Translations under genes and position numbers: made by a program
The notes under the pieces: model-generated
The model's input: only the letters and a program-made list of their open reading frames with translations
Databases searched by the model: none
What the model was told of the DNA's origin: nothing
Source of the DNA: Acidobacteria bacterium SCN 69-37
GTDB lineage: Bacteria > Acidobacteriota > Vicinamibacteria > Vicinamibacterales > SCN-69-37
Length of the DNA: 56,523 bases
Reading direction: 5' to 3'
Assembly (NCBI GenBank): GCA_001724025.1
Contig: MEDJ01000009.1
Coordinates: forward strand, 370,762-427,284
Shown here: positions 29,869 through 47,005 of the stretch, in pieces
How positions within the stretch are numbered: the stretch's first letter is position 1
Layout: each line of letters starts with the position of its first letter

Positions 29869-31697
29869 TGCATCACCGCGAACCTGACGTGCCGCGTCAC
29901 GGTGCGATCGTCGAGGACCGCCTCGACGGTGAGGAGATAGTCCCCGGCCGCAAGGCGATCGAGCGGCAGCGCGAACCGCCACTCGGTCGACCGCGCCGCA
30001 TCGAACTGCCCGGGCGGAATCACCTCGTCACCCTGGATCACGCCTTCCCCGCTCGCATCCGCGATCCGGAGCGACACGGGCAGGCCGCGCACGGCGCGGC
30101 GTCCGCCCTGATAGAACCTCACGAGCACCTCGGCCGGCTCGCCGCGGGCAAACAGCCGGCGCGTGGTCGGCGTCACCGACAGCACCTGCGCCAGCAGCGG
30201 ACTGGCCACGTACGGTTCCGGCCGCGTCGTGACGACGACGCCCGATCCGGAAAGCGCGGCCAACTGGAACTCGGGGACGTCGACGTCGAGGAACACGCTG
30301 CCCGCGCGGCCGCCCCTCTCGACTCCCACCCGGATCTCGTAACGGCCGGGCGGCAGTTCGATGGCCGACAGCGCGTCCACGGTGCGCACGCCCGATCCGG
30401 CCGGCGCCGTCACCTCGATCGTCTGGCGATGCGACGCGCGCGGGCGCCATCGCGTGTCGAACGCGGCGGTCGCCACGTCCGCCTGCCAGGCCTCGGCCCC
30501 CGGCTCGGCCGCCCCCGTCACGGCCGCGGCAATGCTGACGACCGCCTCGGCGCGGCCGGGCACCGCGAACACGGCCGCGGTGGCGCCCAGCGGCAGCGCC
30601 GTCGCCGGGTGCGGCGCCGCGATCGCGGCCTCGATCGGCGTCGGCGCAGCTGCCGTATCGGAGGACGCCGCAGTCACGCCCCCACCACCCGCCACGTACC
30701 CGTCTCTGACGCGGACCTCGCTTCCGGGTCTCGCGACGCGCACACGCACGCGTTGATAATCGCCAGCCTGCCCCGGCGACCGCAGGGCAACCAGGTAGTA
30801 GTTCTCCACATCACGCCACACCAGGTCGGCGGGCGCGGCCGTCGTCCGATCCAGGATCCGTCCGCCCGTCACGTCGCCGATCGTCGGCACGGTTGCGACG
30901 CCGGCCTGCTGCGCCGCGCCGTCCGGACCGATCGCGTACACCACCGCGTGGGCCGCGTGCAGCGTCTCTACCAGTCGCCGGCGGACCGGATCGTCAGGCC
31001 CACCGGCGCCGGGCAGACCGGCGCGGGCCGAGATCACGACAATGGCCTTGCGCCGGGAATCGGCGACAGGTAGCGCATCGGCGGCGCGCTGGAGCGTGTC
31101 GATCAGGCACGCCTCGCGCGCATCCCCCGCGCCAGCGCCGCAGTCGCCCGGTCCCACCGCGTGGCGCGAGAAGCCGTCGATGGCCGCGCGCAGCCGGTCG
31201 CGTTCCGGGGTGAGCCCCTGCTGACGCCCCATGTAGGTAAAGAAGACGGCGCCCCGATCGTCGGCGCCCAGGCGTTCGACGAACGCACGCGCCAGCGGCA
31301 GGCCGTCGGTGTCCATCCACGCGGCCCCGGCCGCGTCGGCCATCGTCACGTCATCGAGCACGAGGACGACCGTGCGGGCCGCCACGTCGTCGTTGCGCAC
31401 GACGTCGTGCGGGACGTCAGCAGGCGCCACCCGGCCGCGCACGACGGGGACCGGCGCCGGCTGGTGCACGACGGTGACGCCCTCGATCGGCAGGACGCCG
31501 GCGTCGCTCATCACCTCGAAGTCGCTGACAGCCAGATCCGTGATGGGCTGGCCCGCCTGGTCCTCGACGCTGACGTCGAGGTGGGCGACGACAGGTACGC
31601 GGACTGCGCTGCCCGTGACCGCGGCCTGGTCCGCCGCGGACACCGCAGCGGTACAGACGATCAGCAGGACAGCCTCCAGCGCGTATCGGACAGGCAT
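29865..31697 (-). CDS. VWFA-domain protein, Acidobacteria type (exported), second copy
   Basis: A 610-residue relative of the protein at 21.6-23.6 kb. The start ATG 31697 gives a signal peptide MPVRYALEAVLLIVCTAAVS; a 90-residue in-frame extension upstream crosses the rpoC-downstream repeats and is not coding. VAHLDVSVEDQAGQPITDLA and VLVLDDVTMADA show the N-terminal domain and a degenerate metal site. FFTYMGRQQGLTPERDRLRA, the Cys-containing GDCGAGAGDAREACLIDTLQ and NYYLVALRSPGQAGDYQRVR follow, the usual core end being RVRDGYVAG. The C-terminal ~250 residues are beta-rich. Function unknown. Confidence 0.85.
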   Translation of the reverse strand: MPVRYALEAVLLIVCTAAVSAADQAAVTGSAVRVPVVAHLDVSVEDQAGQPITDLAVSDFEVMSDAGVLPIEGVTVVHQPAPVPVVRGRVAPADVPHDVVRNDDVAARTVVLVLDDVTMADAAGAAWMDTDGLPLARAFVERLGADDRGAVFFTYMGRQQGLTPERDRLRAAIDGFSRHAVGPGDCGAGAGDAREACLIDTLQRAADALPVADSRRKAIVVISARAGLPGAGGPDDPVRRRLVETLHAAHAVVYAIGPDGAAQQAGVATVPTIGDVTGGRILDRTTAAPADLVWRDVENYYLVALRSPGQAGDYQRVRVRVARPGSEVRVRDGYVAGGGGVTAASSDTAAAPTPIEAAIAAPHPATALPLGATAAVFAVPGRAEAVVSIAAAVTGAAEPGAEAWQADVATAAFDTRWRPRASHRQTIEVTAPAGSGVRTVDALSAIELPPGRYEIRVGVERGGRAGSVFLDVDVPEFQLAALSGSGVVVTTRPEPYVASPLLAQVLSVTPTTRRLFARGEPAEVLVRFYQGGRRAVRGLPVSLRIADASGEGVIQGDEVIPPGQFDAARSTEWRFALPLDRLAAGDYLLTVEAVLDDRTVTRHVRFAVMQ

Positions 31698-31745
31698 GAC
31701 GGAACCCCGGTGAGTATAGACGAGCCGTCGGATCCGCCCAAGACG

Positions 31746-31791
31746 CGACTGGCGCTGGCCCACCGCCTTCGCGGTGCACCAGCGCCAGTCG
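31746..31791 (-). terminator. Strong hairpin downstream of rpoC (possible terminator)
   Basis: A 13-base-pair perfect stem (CGACTGGCGCTGG with its complement at 31779-31791), then a second stem CACCGC/GCGGTG closed by a CTTC loop. It lies about 215 bases past the rpoC stop and before the VWFA gene. There is no T-run, so it may be a processing or stabilising structure instead of an intrinsic terminator. Confidence 0.55.
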
Positions 31792-31803
31792 TGCGTGTCG
31801 TCT

Positions 31804-31827
31804 GCCCGGCGCGCACGCGCGCCGGGC
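31804..31827 (-). terminator. Second GC hairpin downstream of rpoC
   Basis: GCCCGGCGCGC pairs perfectly with 31817-31827 across a two-base centre. Together with the next hairpin it would form a tandem structure at the end of the rpoBC transcript. No T-run. Confidence 0.5.
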
Positions 31828-31844
31828 CTGTCTCGCCGCGGACG

Positions 31845-31905
31845 ACTCCGCGTCGTCGCGGAAGCCGACATCCGCGTCCGCGTAGTCGTCCATCTCCCGC
31901 TGCGC
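31845..31905. repeat. 61-base duplicate of the rpoC 3' end
   Basis: This stretch matches 32009-32069, the end of rpoC, with one mismatch over 61 bases, 164 bases away in the same orientation. Read alone it spells [18 protein letters not shown], against [18 protein letters not shown] in RpoC. In the copy the TAG stop has become TCG. The copy is not in frame with rpoC. It lies in the 309-base rpoC-VWFA gap, with two hairpins downstream. Confidence 0.9.
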
Positions 31906-32006
31906 GTCTTTCGAGATCGGCGAGGCCCCCTGCACCCCGCCTCGCGCACGCGCTCGTGGGGCCCCAACGCCCCACGCCGCTCGTGCGCCCCGCTCGGCGC
32001 CGCGGG

Positions 32007-36224
<4,218 letters not shown>

Positions 36225-36233
36225 TCGTCCCCC

Positions 36234-40517
<4,284 letters not shown>

Positions 40518-40543
40518 TCAGTGACCCTCGGGACTTCCTGCGG

Positions 40544-40687
40544 TGACGGGGGACCCGCCCCCCCGTCAGGCAGCCGGCCGTCGCGATCCCCCGCCGGGGT
40601 CGCGATGGCCGCGCCATGGACTGCAGACCGCCGGTCGGGGACCAGCGGCCTCGAAACAGGAACACGCGCCGCCAGCGGCGCGGGGGG
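40544..40687 (-). promoter_or_regulatory. rplL-rpoB intergenic hairpins (candidate attenuator/processing site)
   Basis: Three hairpins lie in the 170-base gap. GCGCCGC/GCGGCGC is near 40667-40682 next to the rplL stop. A long one at about 40575-40610 has TCGCGA and CCCC/GGGG stems. TGACGGGGG/CCCCCGTCA is at 40544-40568, about 27 bases before the rpoB start. In E. coli the same gap holds an attenuator and an RNase III site that set the rpoB/rplL ratio. The analogy is inferred from position. Confidence 0.5.
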
Positions 40688-41074
40688 CTACTTCACCTCG
40701 ACCTTGGCGCCCGCGTCTTCGAACTTCTTCTTGATCGCGGCCGCCTCGTCCTTCGAGACGCCTTCCTTCACGGGCTTCGGCGCCGACTCGACGAGATCCT
40801 TGGCTTCCTTCAGCCCCAGGCTCGTCACCTCGCGCACGACCTTGATCGTGTTGATCTTGTTGCCGCCCGCGTCGGTCAGGATGACGTCGAACTCGGTCTT
40901 CTCCTCGGCCGGGGCCGCCGCCGCGCCGCCACCCGCCGCCGGAGCCGCCACCGCCACCGCGGCCGCCGCGCTCACACCGAGCTCCGACTCCAGCGTCTTG
41001 ACGAGCTGCGACAGCTCGAGCACCGAGATCCCCTTGATGTAGTCCACCACCTGCTGCTGCGTCACTTCGGCCAT
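40688..41074 (-). CDS. rplL: 50S ribosomal protein L7/L12
   Basis: The stalk protein that recruits translational GTPases, 128 residues. N-terminal dimerisation part [20 protein letters not shown], an Ala/Gly-rich hinge, then the C-terminal domain [20 protein letters not shown]...[21 protein letters not shown] start at ATG 41074; 12 more in-frame residues upstream look unrelated. It follows rplJ by 93 bases. Confidence 0.97.
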   Translation of the reverse strand: MAEVTQQQVVDYIKGISVLELSQLVKTLESELGVSAAAAVAVAAPAAGGGAAAAPAEEKTEFDVILTDAGGNKINTIKVVREVTSLGLKEAKDLVESAPKPVKEGVSKDEAAAIKKKFEDAGAKVEVK

Positions 41075-41167
41075 TGCATTTTCTCCCTTGGGGCGCACCC
41101 GCTGGCGCACCCTCCTGCCTTTGTCTCTCCGGAGGACGGTCGTCCCCGGACCCCGTCACTCCGCCTG

Positions 41168-41695
41168 CTATTCCTGGGTCTGCTTCTTCTCGTACTCCGA
41201 CAGCACCGTCACCAGATCGCGCTGCACGCCGGACAGCACCGTGACCAGCCCCTGCATCGGCGCCTGGAGCACGTACAGCAACCGGCCGTACAGCTCGGGC
41301 TTGCCCGGCAGGTTGGCCAGGTCGGTGACGTCGGCGGCCGAGGCCGACCGGCCCTGGACCACCGCGCCCTTGATCACCACCGACGGCGTCGTCTTCGCGA
41401 ACGTCGTCAACGCCTTCGCCACGGCCACCGGATCGGTGGCCGTCGTAACGACCGCCGTGGTTCCGACGAACTGCGCGGTGAACGCCTCGAACGGCGTCCC
41501 GGCAATCGCGCGCCGCGCCAGGGTGTTCTTCACGACCCGGTACGTGCCGCCGGCTGCGCGAACCTGACGACGCAGCTCGGTGACCTGCGGCACCGTGATG
41601 CCGCGGAAATCGACGAGCACCGCGGTATCGACCGCGCGGAACGCCGCCTCGAGTTCTCCCAGCTCGGCTGCCTTTTCGGCTTTACTGACTGCCAT
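41168..41695 (-). CDS. rplJ: 50S ribosomal protein L10
   Basis: L10 anchors L7/L12 dimers to the 50S stalk base. The 175 residues start [20 protein letters not shown], with [20 protein letters not shown] and [12 protein letters not shown], the RNA-binding face. The C-terminal helix for L12 binding is [15 protein letters not shown]. Only 19 bases separate it from rplA, so no classical L10 leader fits between them. Confidence 0.96.
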   Translation of the reverse strand: MAVSKAEKAAELGELEAAFRAVDTAVLVDFRGITVPQVTELRRQVRAAGGTYRVVKNTLARRAIAGTPFEAFTAQFVGTTAVVTTATDPVAVAKALTTFAKTTPSVVIKGAVVQGRSASAADVTDLANLPGKPELYGRLLYVLQAPMQGLVTVLSGVQRDLVTVLSEYEKKQTQE

Positions 41696-41714
41696 TGCAC
41701 TCTCCCGTTGAGCC

Positions 41715-42419
41715 CTACTGCTTCACCAGTGTGTCGGCCTGCGCCGTATCGATCGGCACGCCAGGGCCCATCGTCGACGAGAGCGTCATGCTCCGGACGT
41801 ACCGCCCCTTGGCCGCCGAGGGCTTGGCCTTGACGATGGTCTCGAGCAGCGCGCGGGCATTGGCCACGAGCCGATCGGCCTCGAACGAAATCTTGCCGAT
41901 TGGCGCGTGCACGACGCCCGCCTTGTCGACACGGAACTCGACCTTGCCGGCCTTGATTTCCTGCACCGCTTTGGCGACGTCGAGCGTGACCGTCCCCGTC
42001 TTCGGGTTCGGCATCAGGCCACGCGGGCCGAGCACCTTCCCGAGCCGGCCGACGGCGCGCATCATGTCGGGCGTTGCCACGACGGCGTCGAAGTCCTGCC
42101 AGCCGCCCATGATGCGCTCGACGACCTCTTCACCGGCCACCTCGTCGGCACCGGCCTCGGTCGCCTCGCGCTGCTTGTCGGCACCGGCAATCACCAGGAC
42201 CTTCTTGGACTTGCCCAGCCCGTGCGGCAGCACCACCGTGCCGCGCACCATCTGGTCGGAGTGCTTGGGATCGACGCCCAGCCGCACCGCGAGTTCGACG
42301 GTCTCGTCGAACTTCGTGTATTTGATCCGCTGCAGCAGCGGCACTGCTTCCTCGATCACGTGCAGCCGCGGCGGCACCTGCTGCCGCGCCGCCTCGTATT
42401 TCCTGCCTCGCGTACGCAT
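41715..42419 (-). CDS. rplA: 50S ribosomal protein L1
   Basis: L1 forms the mobile stalk at the E site; in many bacteria it represses its own operon. ATG 42419 gives [15 protein letters not shown], 234 residues, preceded by AGGAGAGAG; longer in-frame starts are rejected. Typical segments are [20 protein letters not shown] and [20 protein letters not shown] ~60-base stretch separates the start from heptad repeat locus 6. Confidence 0.97.
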   Translation of the reverse strand: MRTRGRKYEAARQQVPPRLHVIEEAVPLLQRIKYTKFDETVELAVRLGVDPKHSDQMVRGTVVLPHGLGKSKKVLVIAGADKQREATEAGADEVAGEEVVERIMGGWQDFDAVVATPDMMRAVGRLGKVLGPRGLMPNPKTGTVTLDVAKAVQEIKAGKVEFRVDKAGVVHAPIGKISFEADRLVANARALLETIVKAKPSAAKGRYVRSMTLSSTMGPGVPIDTAQADTLVKQ

Positions 42420-42479
42420 ACTCTCTCCTGTGGTCCCAACGGCCGCCCGGGGCGTCCTCCCACGTTGCTGCATCTCTGA

Positions 42480-42615
42480 ACAAGCTAGAAATGAGAAGTA
42501 GGAAGTTAGAAGTCACTCAACTTAGAAGTTGGAAGTGAGAAGCAGGCCGCCCACTTCAACTTCTCAGTTCTCACTTTCCGAAACTTCTGACTTCTCACTT
42601 CTCAGTTCTAACTTG
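42480..42615. repeat. Heptad inverted repeat, locus 6 (rplK-rplA)
   Basis: Left arm units GAAGTAG, GAAGTTA, GAAGTCA and later GAAGTTG, GAAGTGA; right arm ACTTCTGACTTCTCACTTCTC and ends TCTAACTTGACC. It starts 7 bases after the rplK stop (TCAAGTTAG). It may be two joined elements, as CAACTTAGAAGTT recurs inside. Confidence 0.9.
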
Positions 42616-42622
42616 ACCAGCG

Positions 42623-43048
42623 TCAGTCGATGACGTCCAGTCCCATCGACCGGGCCGTGCCGCGGACCGAGGCAATGGCGGCCTCGACCGACTCGGTGTT
42701 GAGGTCGGGCAGCTTCAGCCGCGCGATCTCCTCGATCTGCTTGCCGGTGACCGTGCCGACCTTGGTCTTGTTCGGCACGCCAGATCCCTTCGCCACGTTC
42801 GCCGCGCGCTTGAGCAGCACCGGCGCCGGCGGCGTCTTCGTGATGAACGAGTACGACCGATCCGTGTAGATCGTCACGACGGCGGGAATGATCAGCCCCT
42901 CGTCCTTGGCGGTCTTCGCGTTGAAGTTCTTGCAGAAGTCCATGATGTTGACGCCGTGCGGACCGAGCGCGGTGCCAACGGGCGGCGCGGGCGTGGCCTT
43001 GCCCGCCGCAATCTGGAGCTTCACCTGTGCCTGTACTTTTTTCGCCAT
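42623..43048 (-). CDS. rplK: 50S ribosomal protein L11
   Basis: L11 binds the GTPase-associated rRNA with its C-terminal domain. 141 residues: [39 protein letters not shown] and the C-terminal [19 protein letters not shown]. The proline pair near the N terminus (thiostrepton region) is present. Upstream on the same strand is a run AAAAAAAGAAG that may serve as binding site. Confidence 0.97.
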   Translation of the reverse strand: MAKKVQAQVKLQIAAGKATPAPPVGTALGPHGVNIMDFCKNFNAKTAKDEGLIIPAVVTIYTDRSYSFITKTPPAPVLLKRAANVAKGSGVPNKTKVGTVTGKQIEEIARLKLPDLNTESVEAAIASVRGTARSMGLDVID

Positions 43049-43064
43049 CTTCTTTTTTTGATCC

Positions 43065-43158
43065 GGAGGCTTCGCCCCCAGACCCCCTACACGCTCACTT
43101 GCGGGGCCCCGGATGCCCCGCGCCGTTCGCGTGGCTCACTCGCTGTCCGCTCGTTCGC
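43065..43158. repeat. Dispersed ~93-base repeat, copy A (nusG-rplK gap)
   Basis: It starts with the hairpin GGAGGCTTCGCCCCC and continues CACGCTCACTTGCGGGGCCCC, GTGGCTCACTCGC and CCGCTCGTTCGC. It aligns along its whole length with 46047-46139, with about a dozen differences. It lies between heptad locus 7 and rplK. Confidence 0.85.
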
Positions 43159-43159
43159 T

Positions 43160-43226
43160 CGACTTCTGACCTCTGCGTTCTGACTTCTCACTTCCAAGAA
43201 CTTCTGGCTTCTGGCTTCGCACTCGA
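43160..43226. repeat. Heptad repeat, locus 7 (nusG-rplK), one arm only
   Basis: On the minus strand, units such as GAAGCCA, GAAGCCA, GAAGTTC, GAAGTGA, GAAGTCA follow the nusG stop by about 7 bases. The complementary arm is absent; instead the dispersed repeat copy A follows directly. It looks like a family member truncated by, or fused to, the other repeat. Confidence 0.75.
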
Positions 43227-43238
43227 ACTCGGCCGGCC

Positions 43239-43781
<543 letters not shown>

Positions 43782-43831
43782 GGTGTGCACGGCGGACCTG
43801 TCAGGACTCCTATCGCGCGCTCGGTCCGGGC

Positions 43832-44071
43832 TCAGCGCCCGAACGCGTCATAGATCCGCGCCACGAGCCAGGACAACACGATGTCCCAGGCATACAGGTA
43901 CAACCCGATGAAGATCGAGATGATGATGACCACGATCGTCGTCGCCCAGACCTCACGCCGGGTCGGCCAGGTCACGCGCCCCAGTTCGGCCCGCACCTCG
44001 ATCAGGAACCGGCGCGCACGTGCGAACCAGCCACCAACGTGCTCGGGCGATTCCTTCAGGGTGTCCAACAT
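43832..44071 (-). CDS. secE: Preprotein translocase subunit SecE
   Basis: The small clamp subunit of the Sec translocon. 79 residues with the cytosolic amphipathic part [20 protein letters not shown] and a single transmembrane helix ([20 protein letters not shown]), the short form found outside gamma-proteobacteria. It lies just downstream of tRNA-Trp, as in many bacteria. Confidence 0.96.
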   Translation of the reverse strand: MLDTLKESPEHVGGWFARARRFLIEVRAELGRVTWPTRREVWATTIVVIIISIFIGLYLYAWDIVLSWLVARIYDAFGR

Positions 44072-44099
44072 CGCTTGGCGCTTCCTTCAGAGAGATTGG

Positions 44100-44172
44100 C
44101 AGGCCAGGAGGGACTCGAACCCCCAACTCCCGGTTTTGGAGACCGGTGCTCTACCAATTGAACTACTGGCCT
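44100..44172 (-). tRNA. tRNA-Trp (CCA anticodon)
   Basis: A full cloverleaf: acceptor AGGCCAG/CTGGCCT, D arm with GTTCAATTGGTAGAGC, anticodon stem CCGGT/ACCGG with loop CTCCAAA giving CCA, and T arm GGGGGTTCGAGTCCCTC. No 3' CCA is encoded. It lies between rpmG and secE, the classic site for this tRNA. Confidence 0.96.
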
Positions 44173-44183
44173 AGACCTTACGG

Positions 44184-44313
44184 GAAGTTAGAAGTTAGAA
44201 GTTAGAAGTGCGAAGTAAGAAGTTGTCGTGGAAACTCAGAACTTCGAAATTCGAACTTCCGACTTCTCACTTTCCTTCACTTTTCTAACTTCGTACTTCT
44301 CACTTCTTACTTG
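44184..44313. repeat. Heptad inverted repeat, locus 8 (rpmG to tRNA-Trp), type copy
   Basis: Six consecutive in-phase units on the left arm, 44184-44225: GAAGTTA three times, GAAGTGC, GAAGTAA, GAAGTTG. A GAACTTCGAAATTCGAACTTC core follows. The right arm has ACTTCTCAC- and ACTTCGTACTTCTCACTTC-type units. The right end overlaps rpmG: its TAA stop (44307-44309) lies in the repeat. The left end is about 12 bases from the tRNA. Confidence 0.93.
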
Positions 44314-44456
44314 CTCTCCCGATGTGCCGTGTGCTTGCGGCAGAACCGGCAGTACTTGCTGAACTCGAGCCGCTCGGAGCTCTTCCGGCGGTTCTTCGTG
44401 GTGCTGTAGTTCCGACGCTTGCAGTCGGTGCACGCCAGCGTGACGATCTCGCGCAT
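44307..44456 (-). CDS. rpmG: 50S ribosomal protein L33
   Basis: A 49-residue zinc-ribbon protein near the E site: [20 protein letters not shown], then [19 protein letters not shown]. Cys9, Cys12, Cys36 and Cys39 are all present (C+ form). Start ATG 44456, stop TAA 44307. Its last codons AGC AAG TAA merge into heptad repeat locus 8. It follows tuf by 116 bases. Confidence 0.96.
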   Translation of the reverse strand: MREIVTLACTDCKRRNYSTTKNRRKSSERLEFSKYCRFCRKHTAHRESK

Positions 44457-44572
44457 GACTCATTCTCCCCCAGCGACGTCCCGGCCGCACCGGCGCGTCC
44501 TGACCGACAGCCGCCGGCGCATCACGCGCCCCGTTCGAGGCGACGCGACACGCCAGGCGGCCGACAGGTCTC

Positions 44573-45772
<1,200 letters not shown>

Positions 45773-45924
45773 TGCTCTCCGTCCTCACTTGAATGGCGTC
45801 CCCCGCCATCGACGGGCGGGGACCCCACGTCCCTCTGCCCACTTAACCTCGAACTCCGCGCGGTCGCCCGCGCACACCTTTCACGAGACGCTCGCCCGGT
45901 CCCGCTGGCCTGCCACCCACCGCC

Positions 45925-45952
45925 GCGAGCGCAGCGAGCGTCTGGCGAAGGT
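45925..45952. repeat. Short GC hairpin repeat before tRNA-Thr(GGU) 3' end
   Basis: GCGAGCGCAGCGAGCG followed by TCTGGCGAAGGTTGG. The end CGAAGGTTGG recurs at the same position next to tRNA-Tyr (46552-46561), so the two tRNA spacers share a repeat module directly adjoining each tRNA 3' end. Confidence 0.6.
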
Positions 45953-46028
45953 TGGAGCCGATGACCGGGATCGAACCGGTGACCTCGTCCTTACCAAGGA
46001 CGTGCTCTGCCAACTGAGCTACATCGGC
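45953..46028 (-). tRNA. tRNA-Thr (GGT anticodon)
   Basis: Acceptor GCCGATG/CATCGGC, D arm GCTCAGTTGGCAGAGC, anticodon stem CGTCC/GGACG with loop TTGGTAA (anticodon GGT), T arm CCGGTTCGATCCCGG. The 3' CCA is encoded. It corresponds by position to thrT just before tuf. Confidence 0.96.
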
Positions 46029-46046
46029 CCGACGTTTTCTTGGTCT

Positions 46047-46139
46047 GAGGGCTTCGCCCTCAGACTCCCGACACACTCACTCGCGGGGCCCCCTACGCCC
46101 CGCTCCGTTCGTGTGGCTCACTCGCATCCGCTCGTTCGC
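46047..46139. repeat. Dispersed ~93-base repeat, copy B (tRNA cluster)
   Basis: It starts GAGGGCTTCGCCCTC (hairpin), then CACACTCACTCGCGGGGCCCC, GTGTGGCTCACTCGC and CCGCTCGTTCGC. Aligns end to end with copy A at 43065-43158. It lies between tRNA-Thr(GGU) and tRNA-Gly. Confidence 0.85.
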
Positions 46140-46203
46140 AGCACCTTCGTCAGCTCTTCACTCGTCCCGCCGCGAACATCCACGGCGCCACCGTCAGGTC
46201 CCT

Positions 46204-46223
46204 GGCGCGCCAAAAGGCGCGCC
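46204..46223. other. GGCGCGCC-AAAA-GGCGCGCC hairpin in tRNA spacer
   Basis: Two copies of the self-complementary GGCGCGCC around AAAA form a perfect 8-base-pair hairpin. A second stem (CCCCCGCG with CGCGAGGGGG) follows at about 46247-46272. It could be a processing signal in the tRNA precursor; this is inference from shape. Confidence 0.5.
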
Positions 46224-46300
46224 CGCAGGAGCGGAGCTCTGGTGCCCCCGCGAGCGACTGCGCGAGGGGGTCCGGCGGGACGCAGCCCCCCGGACGATTC

Positions 46301-46375
46301 TGGAGCGGGAGACGGGGATCGAACCCGCGACCAACAGCTTGGAAGGCTGTGACTCTACCACTGAGTTACTCCCGC
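46301..46375 (-). tRNA. tRNA-Gly (TCC anticodon)
   Basis: Acceptor GCGGGAG/CTCCCGC, D arm AACTCAGTGGTAGAGT, anticodon stem ACAGC/GCTGT with loop CTTCCAA (anticodon TCC), T arm CGGGTTCGATCCCCG, and encoded CCA. Matches glyT of the E. coli cluster by position. Confidence 0.96.
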
Positions 46376-46477
46376 CTACGTCTCGCTCCGACCGCTCAAC
46401 CTCTCCGCTCGACTACGGCGCGGCAGGCCCGCCTTACGACACGCCCGCCATCGTCAAACTCACGTCACGTCGAACAA

Positions 46478-46559
46478 CCGGCCCGGCTGGCCTGCGCCAG
46501 CCGACTTGCCAACCGCGGCCCGCCTCCGCTCGCGACGCGAGCCACCGGCGGGCGAAGGT
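46478..46559. repeat. Hairpin-rich spacer between tRNA-Gly and tRNA-Tyr
   Basis: Contains GGCTGGC-CTGC-GCCAGCC, and GCTCGCGACGCGAGC, then the GGCGAAGGTTGG module shared with the spacer next to tRNA-Thr(GGU). Nothing coding is seen in this gap. Confidence 0.55.
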
Positions 46560-46645
46560 TGGTGGCGAGGGAAGGATTCGAACCTTCGAAGCCCTAGGGC
46601 GACAGATTTACAGTCTGCTGCGTTTGACCGCTTCGCTACCTCGCC
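46560..46645 (-). tRNA. tRNA-Tyr (GTA anticodon)
   Basis: Class II tRNA with a long variable arm (86 bases). Acceptor GGCGAGG/CCTCGCC, anticodon stem CAGA/TCTG with loop CTGTAAA (GTA), variable arm GCCCTAGGGC, T arm AAGGTTCGAATCCTT, encoded CCA. Matches tyrU in the E. coli cluster. Confidence 0.96.
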
Positions 46646-46756
46646 GTGCCTCACTCGATGCCGCGTTCTGAACCTCGTGTGCCTCGCCGGCGCCCCCGTG
46701 CCGACGGTCGCCTCGTCTTCCAGCCGTCATCCCTCGCGAAACCACGGCCTGCAACT

Positions 46757-46833
46757 TGGAGCTGGCGAAGGGATTCGAACCCCCGACCAGCTGATTACAA
46801 ATCAGCTGCTCTACCGGACTGAGCTACGCCAGC
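46757..46833 (-). tRNA. tRNA-Thr (TGT anticodon)
   Basis: First gene of the tRNA-tuf cluster. Acceptor GCTGGCG/CGCCAGC, D arm GCTCAGTCCGGTAGAGC, anticodon stem GCTGA/TCAGC with loop TTTGTAA (TGT), T arm GGGGGTTCGAATCCCTT, encoded CCA. Matches thrU. Confidence 0.96.
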
Positions 46834-46840
46834 CGAACAA

Positions 46841-46877
46841 ACTGGGAATGCTAGCACGGAATGTGCCAAAGCGGCAA
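46841..46877 (-). promoter_or_regulatory. Candidate promoter of the tRNA-tuf transcript
   Basis: Minus-strand TTGCCG (46872-46877) is followed after 18 bases by an extended -10 box TGCTAGCAT (TAGCAT at 46848-46853), about 15 bases before tRNA-Thr. The same stretch also fits a sigma-54-type GG-N10-GC element (TGGCACATTCCGTGC), which may be chance. Confidence 0.5.
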
Positions 46878-47005
46878 GACCCGGCAGGATCAACAGCCGC
46901 CCCCCTCCTGCCATCCGGACCTCCGGCCGACTGGCTGACCGTGGGACAGGACCTCCCAGTTTCGCACGGACATGGGGGGCAAGGCTACCGACCACCGGCC
47001 GCCGT

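Noticed and set aside
44184..44313. Heptad tracts as a CRISPR array
   Set aside because: The unit is 7 bases, contiguous and without spacers, and forms an inverted pair; no cas genes are present.
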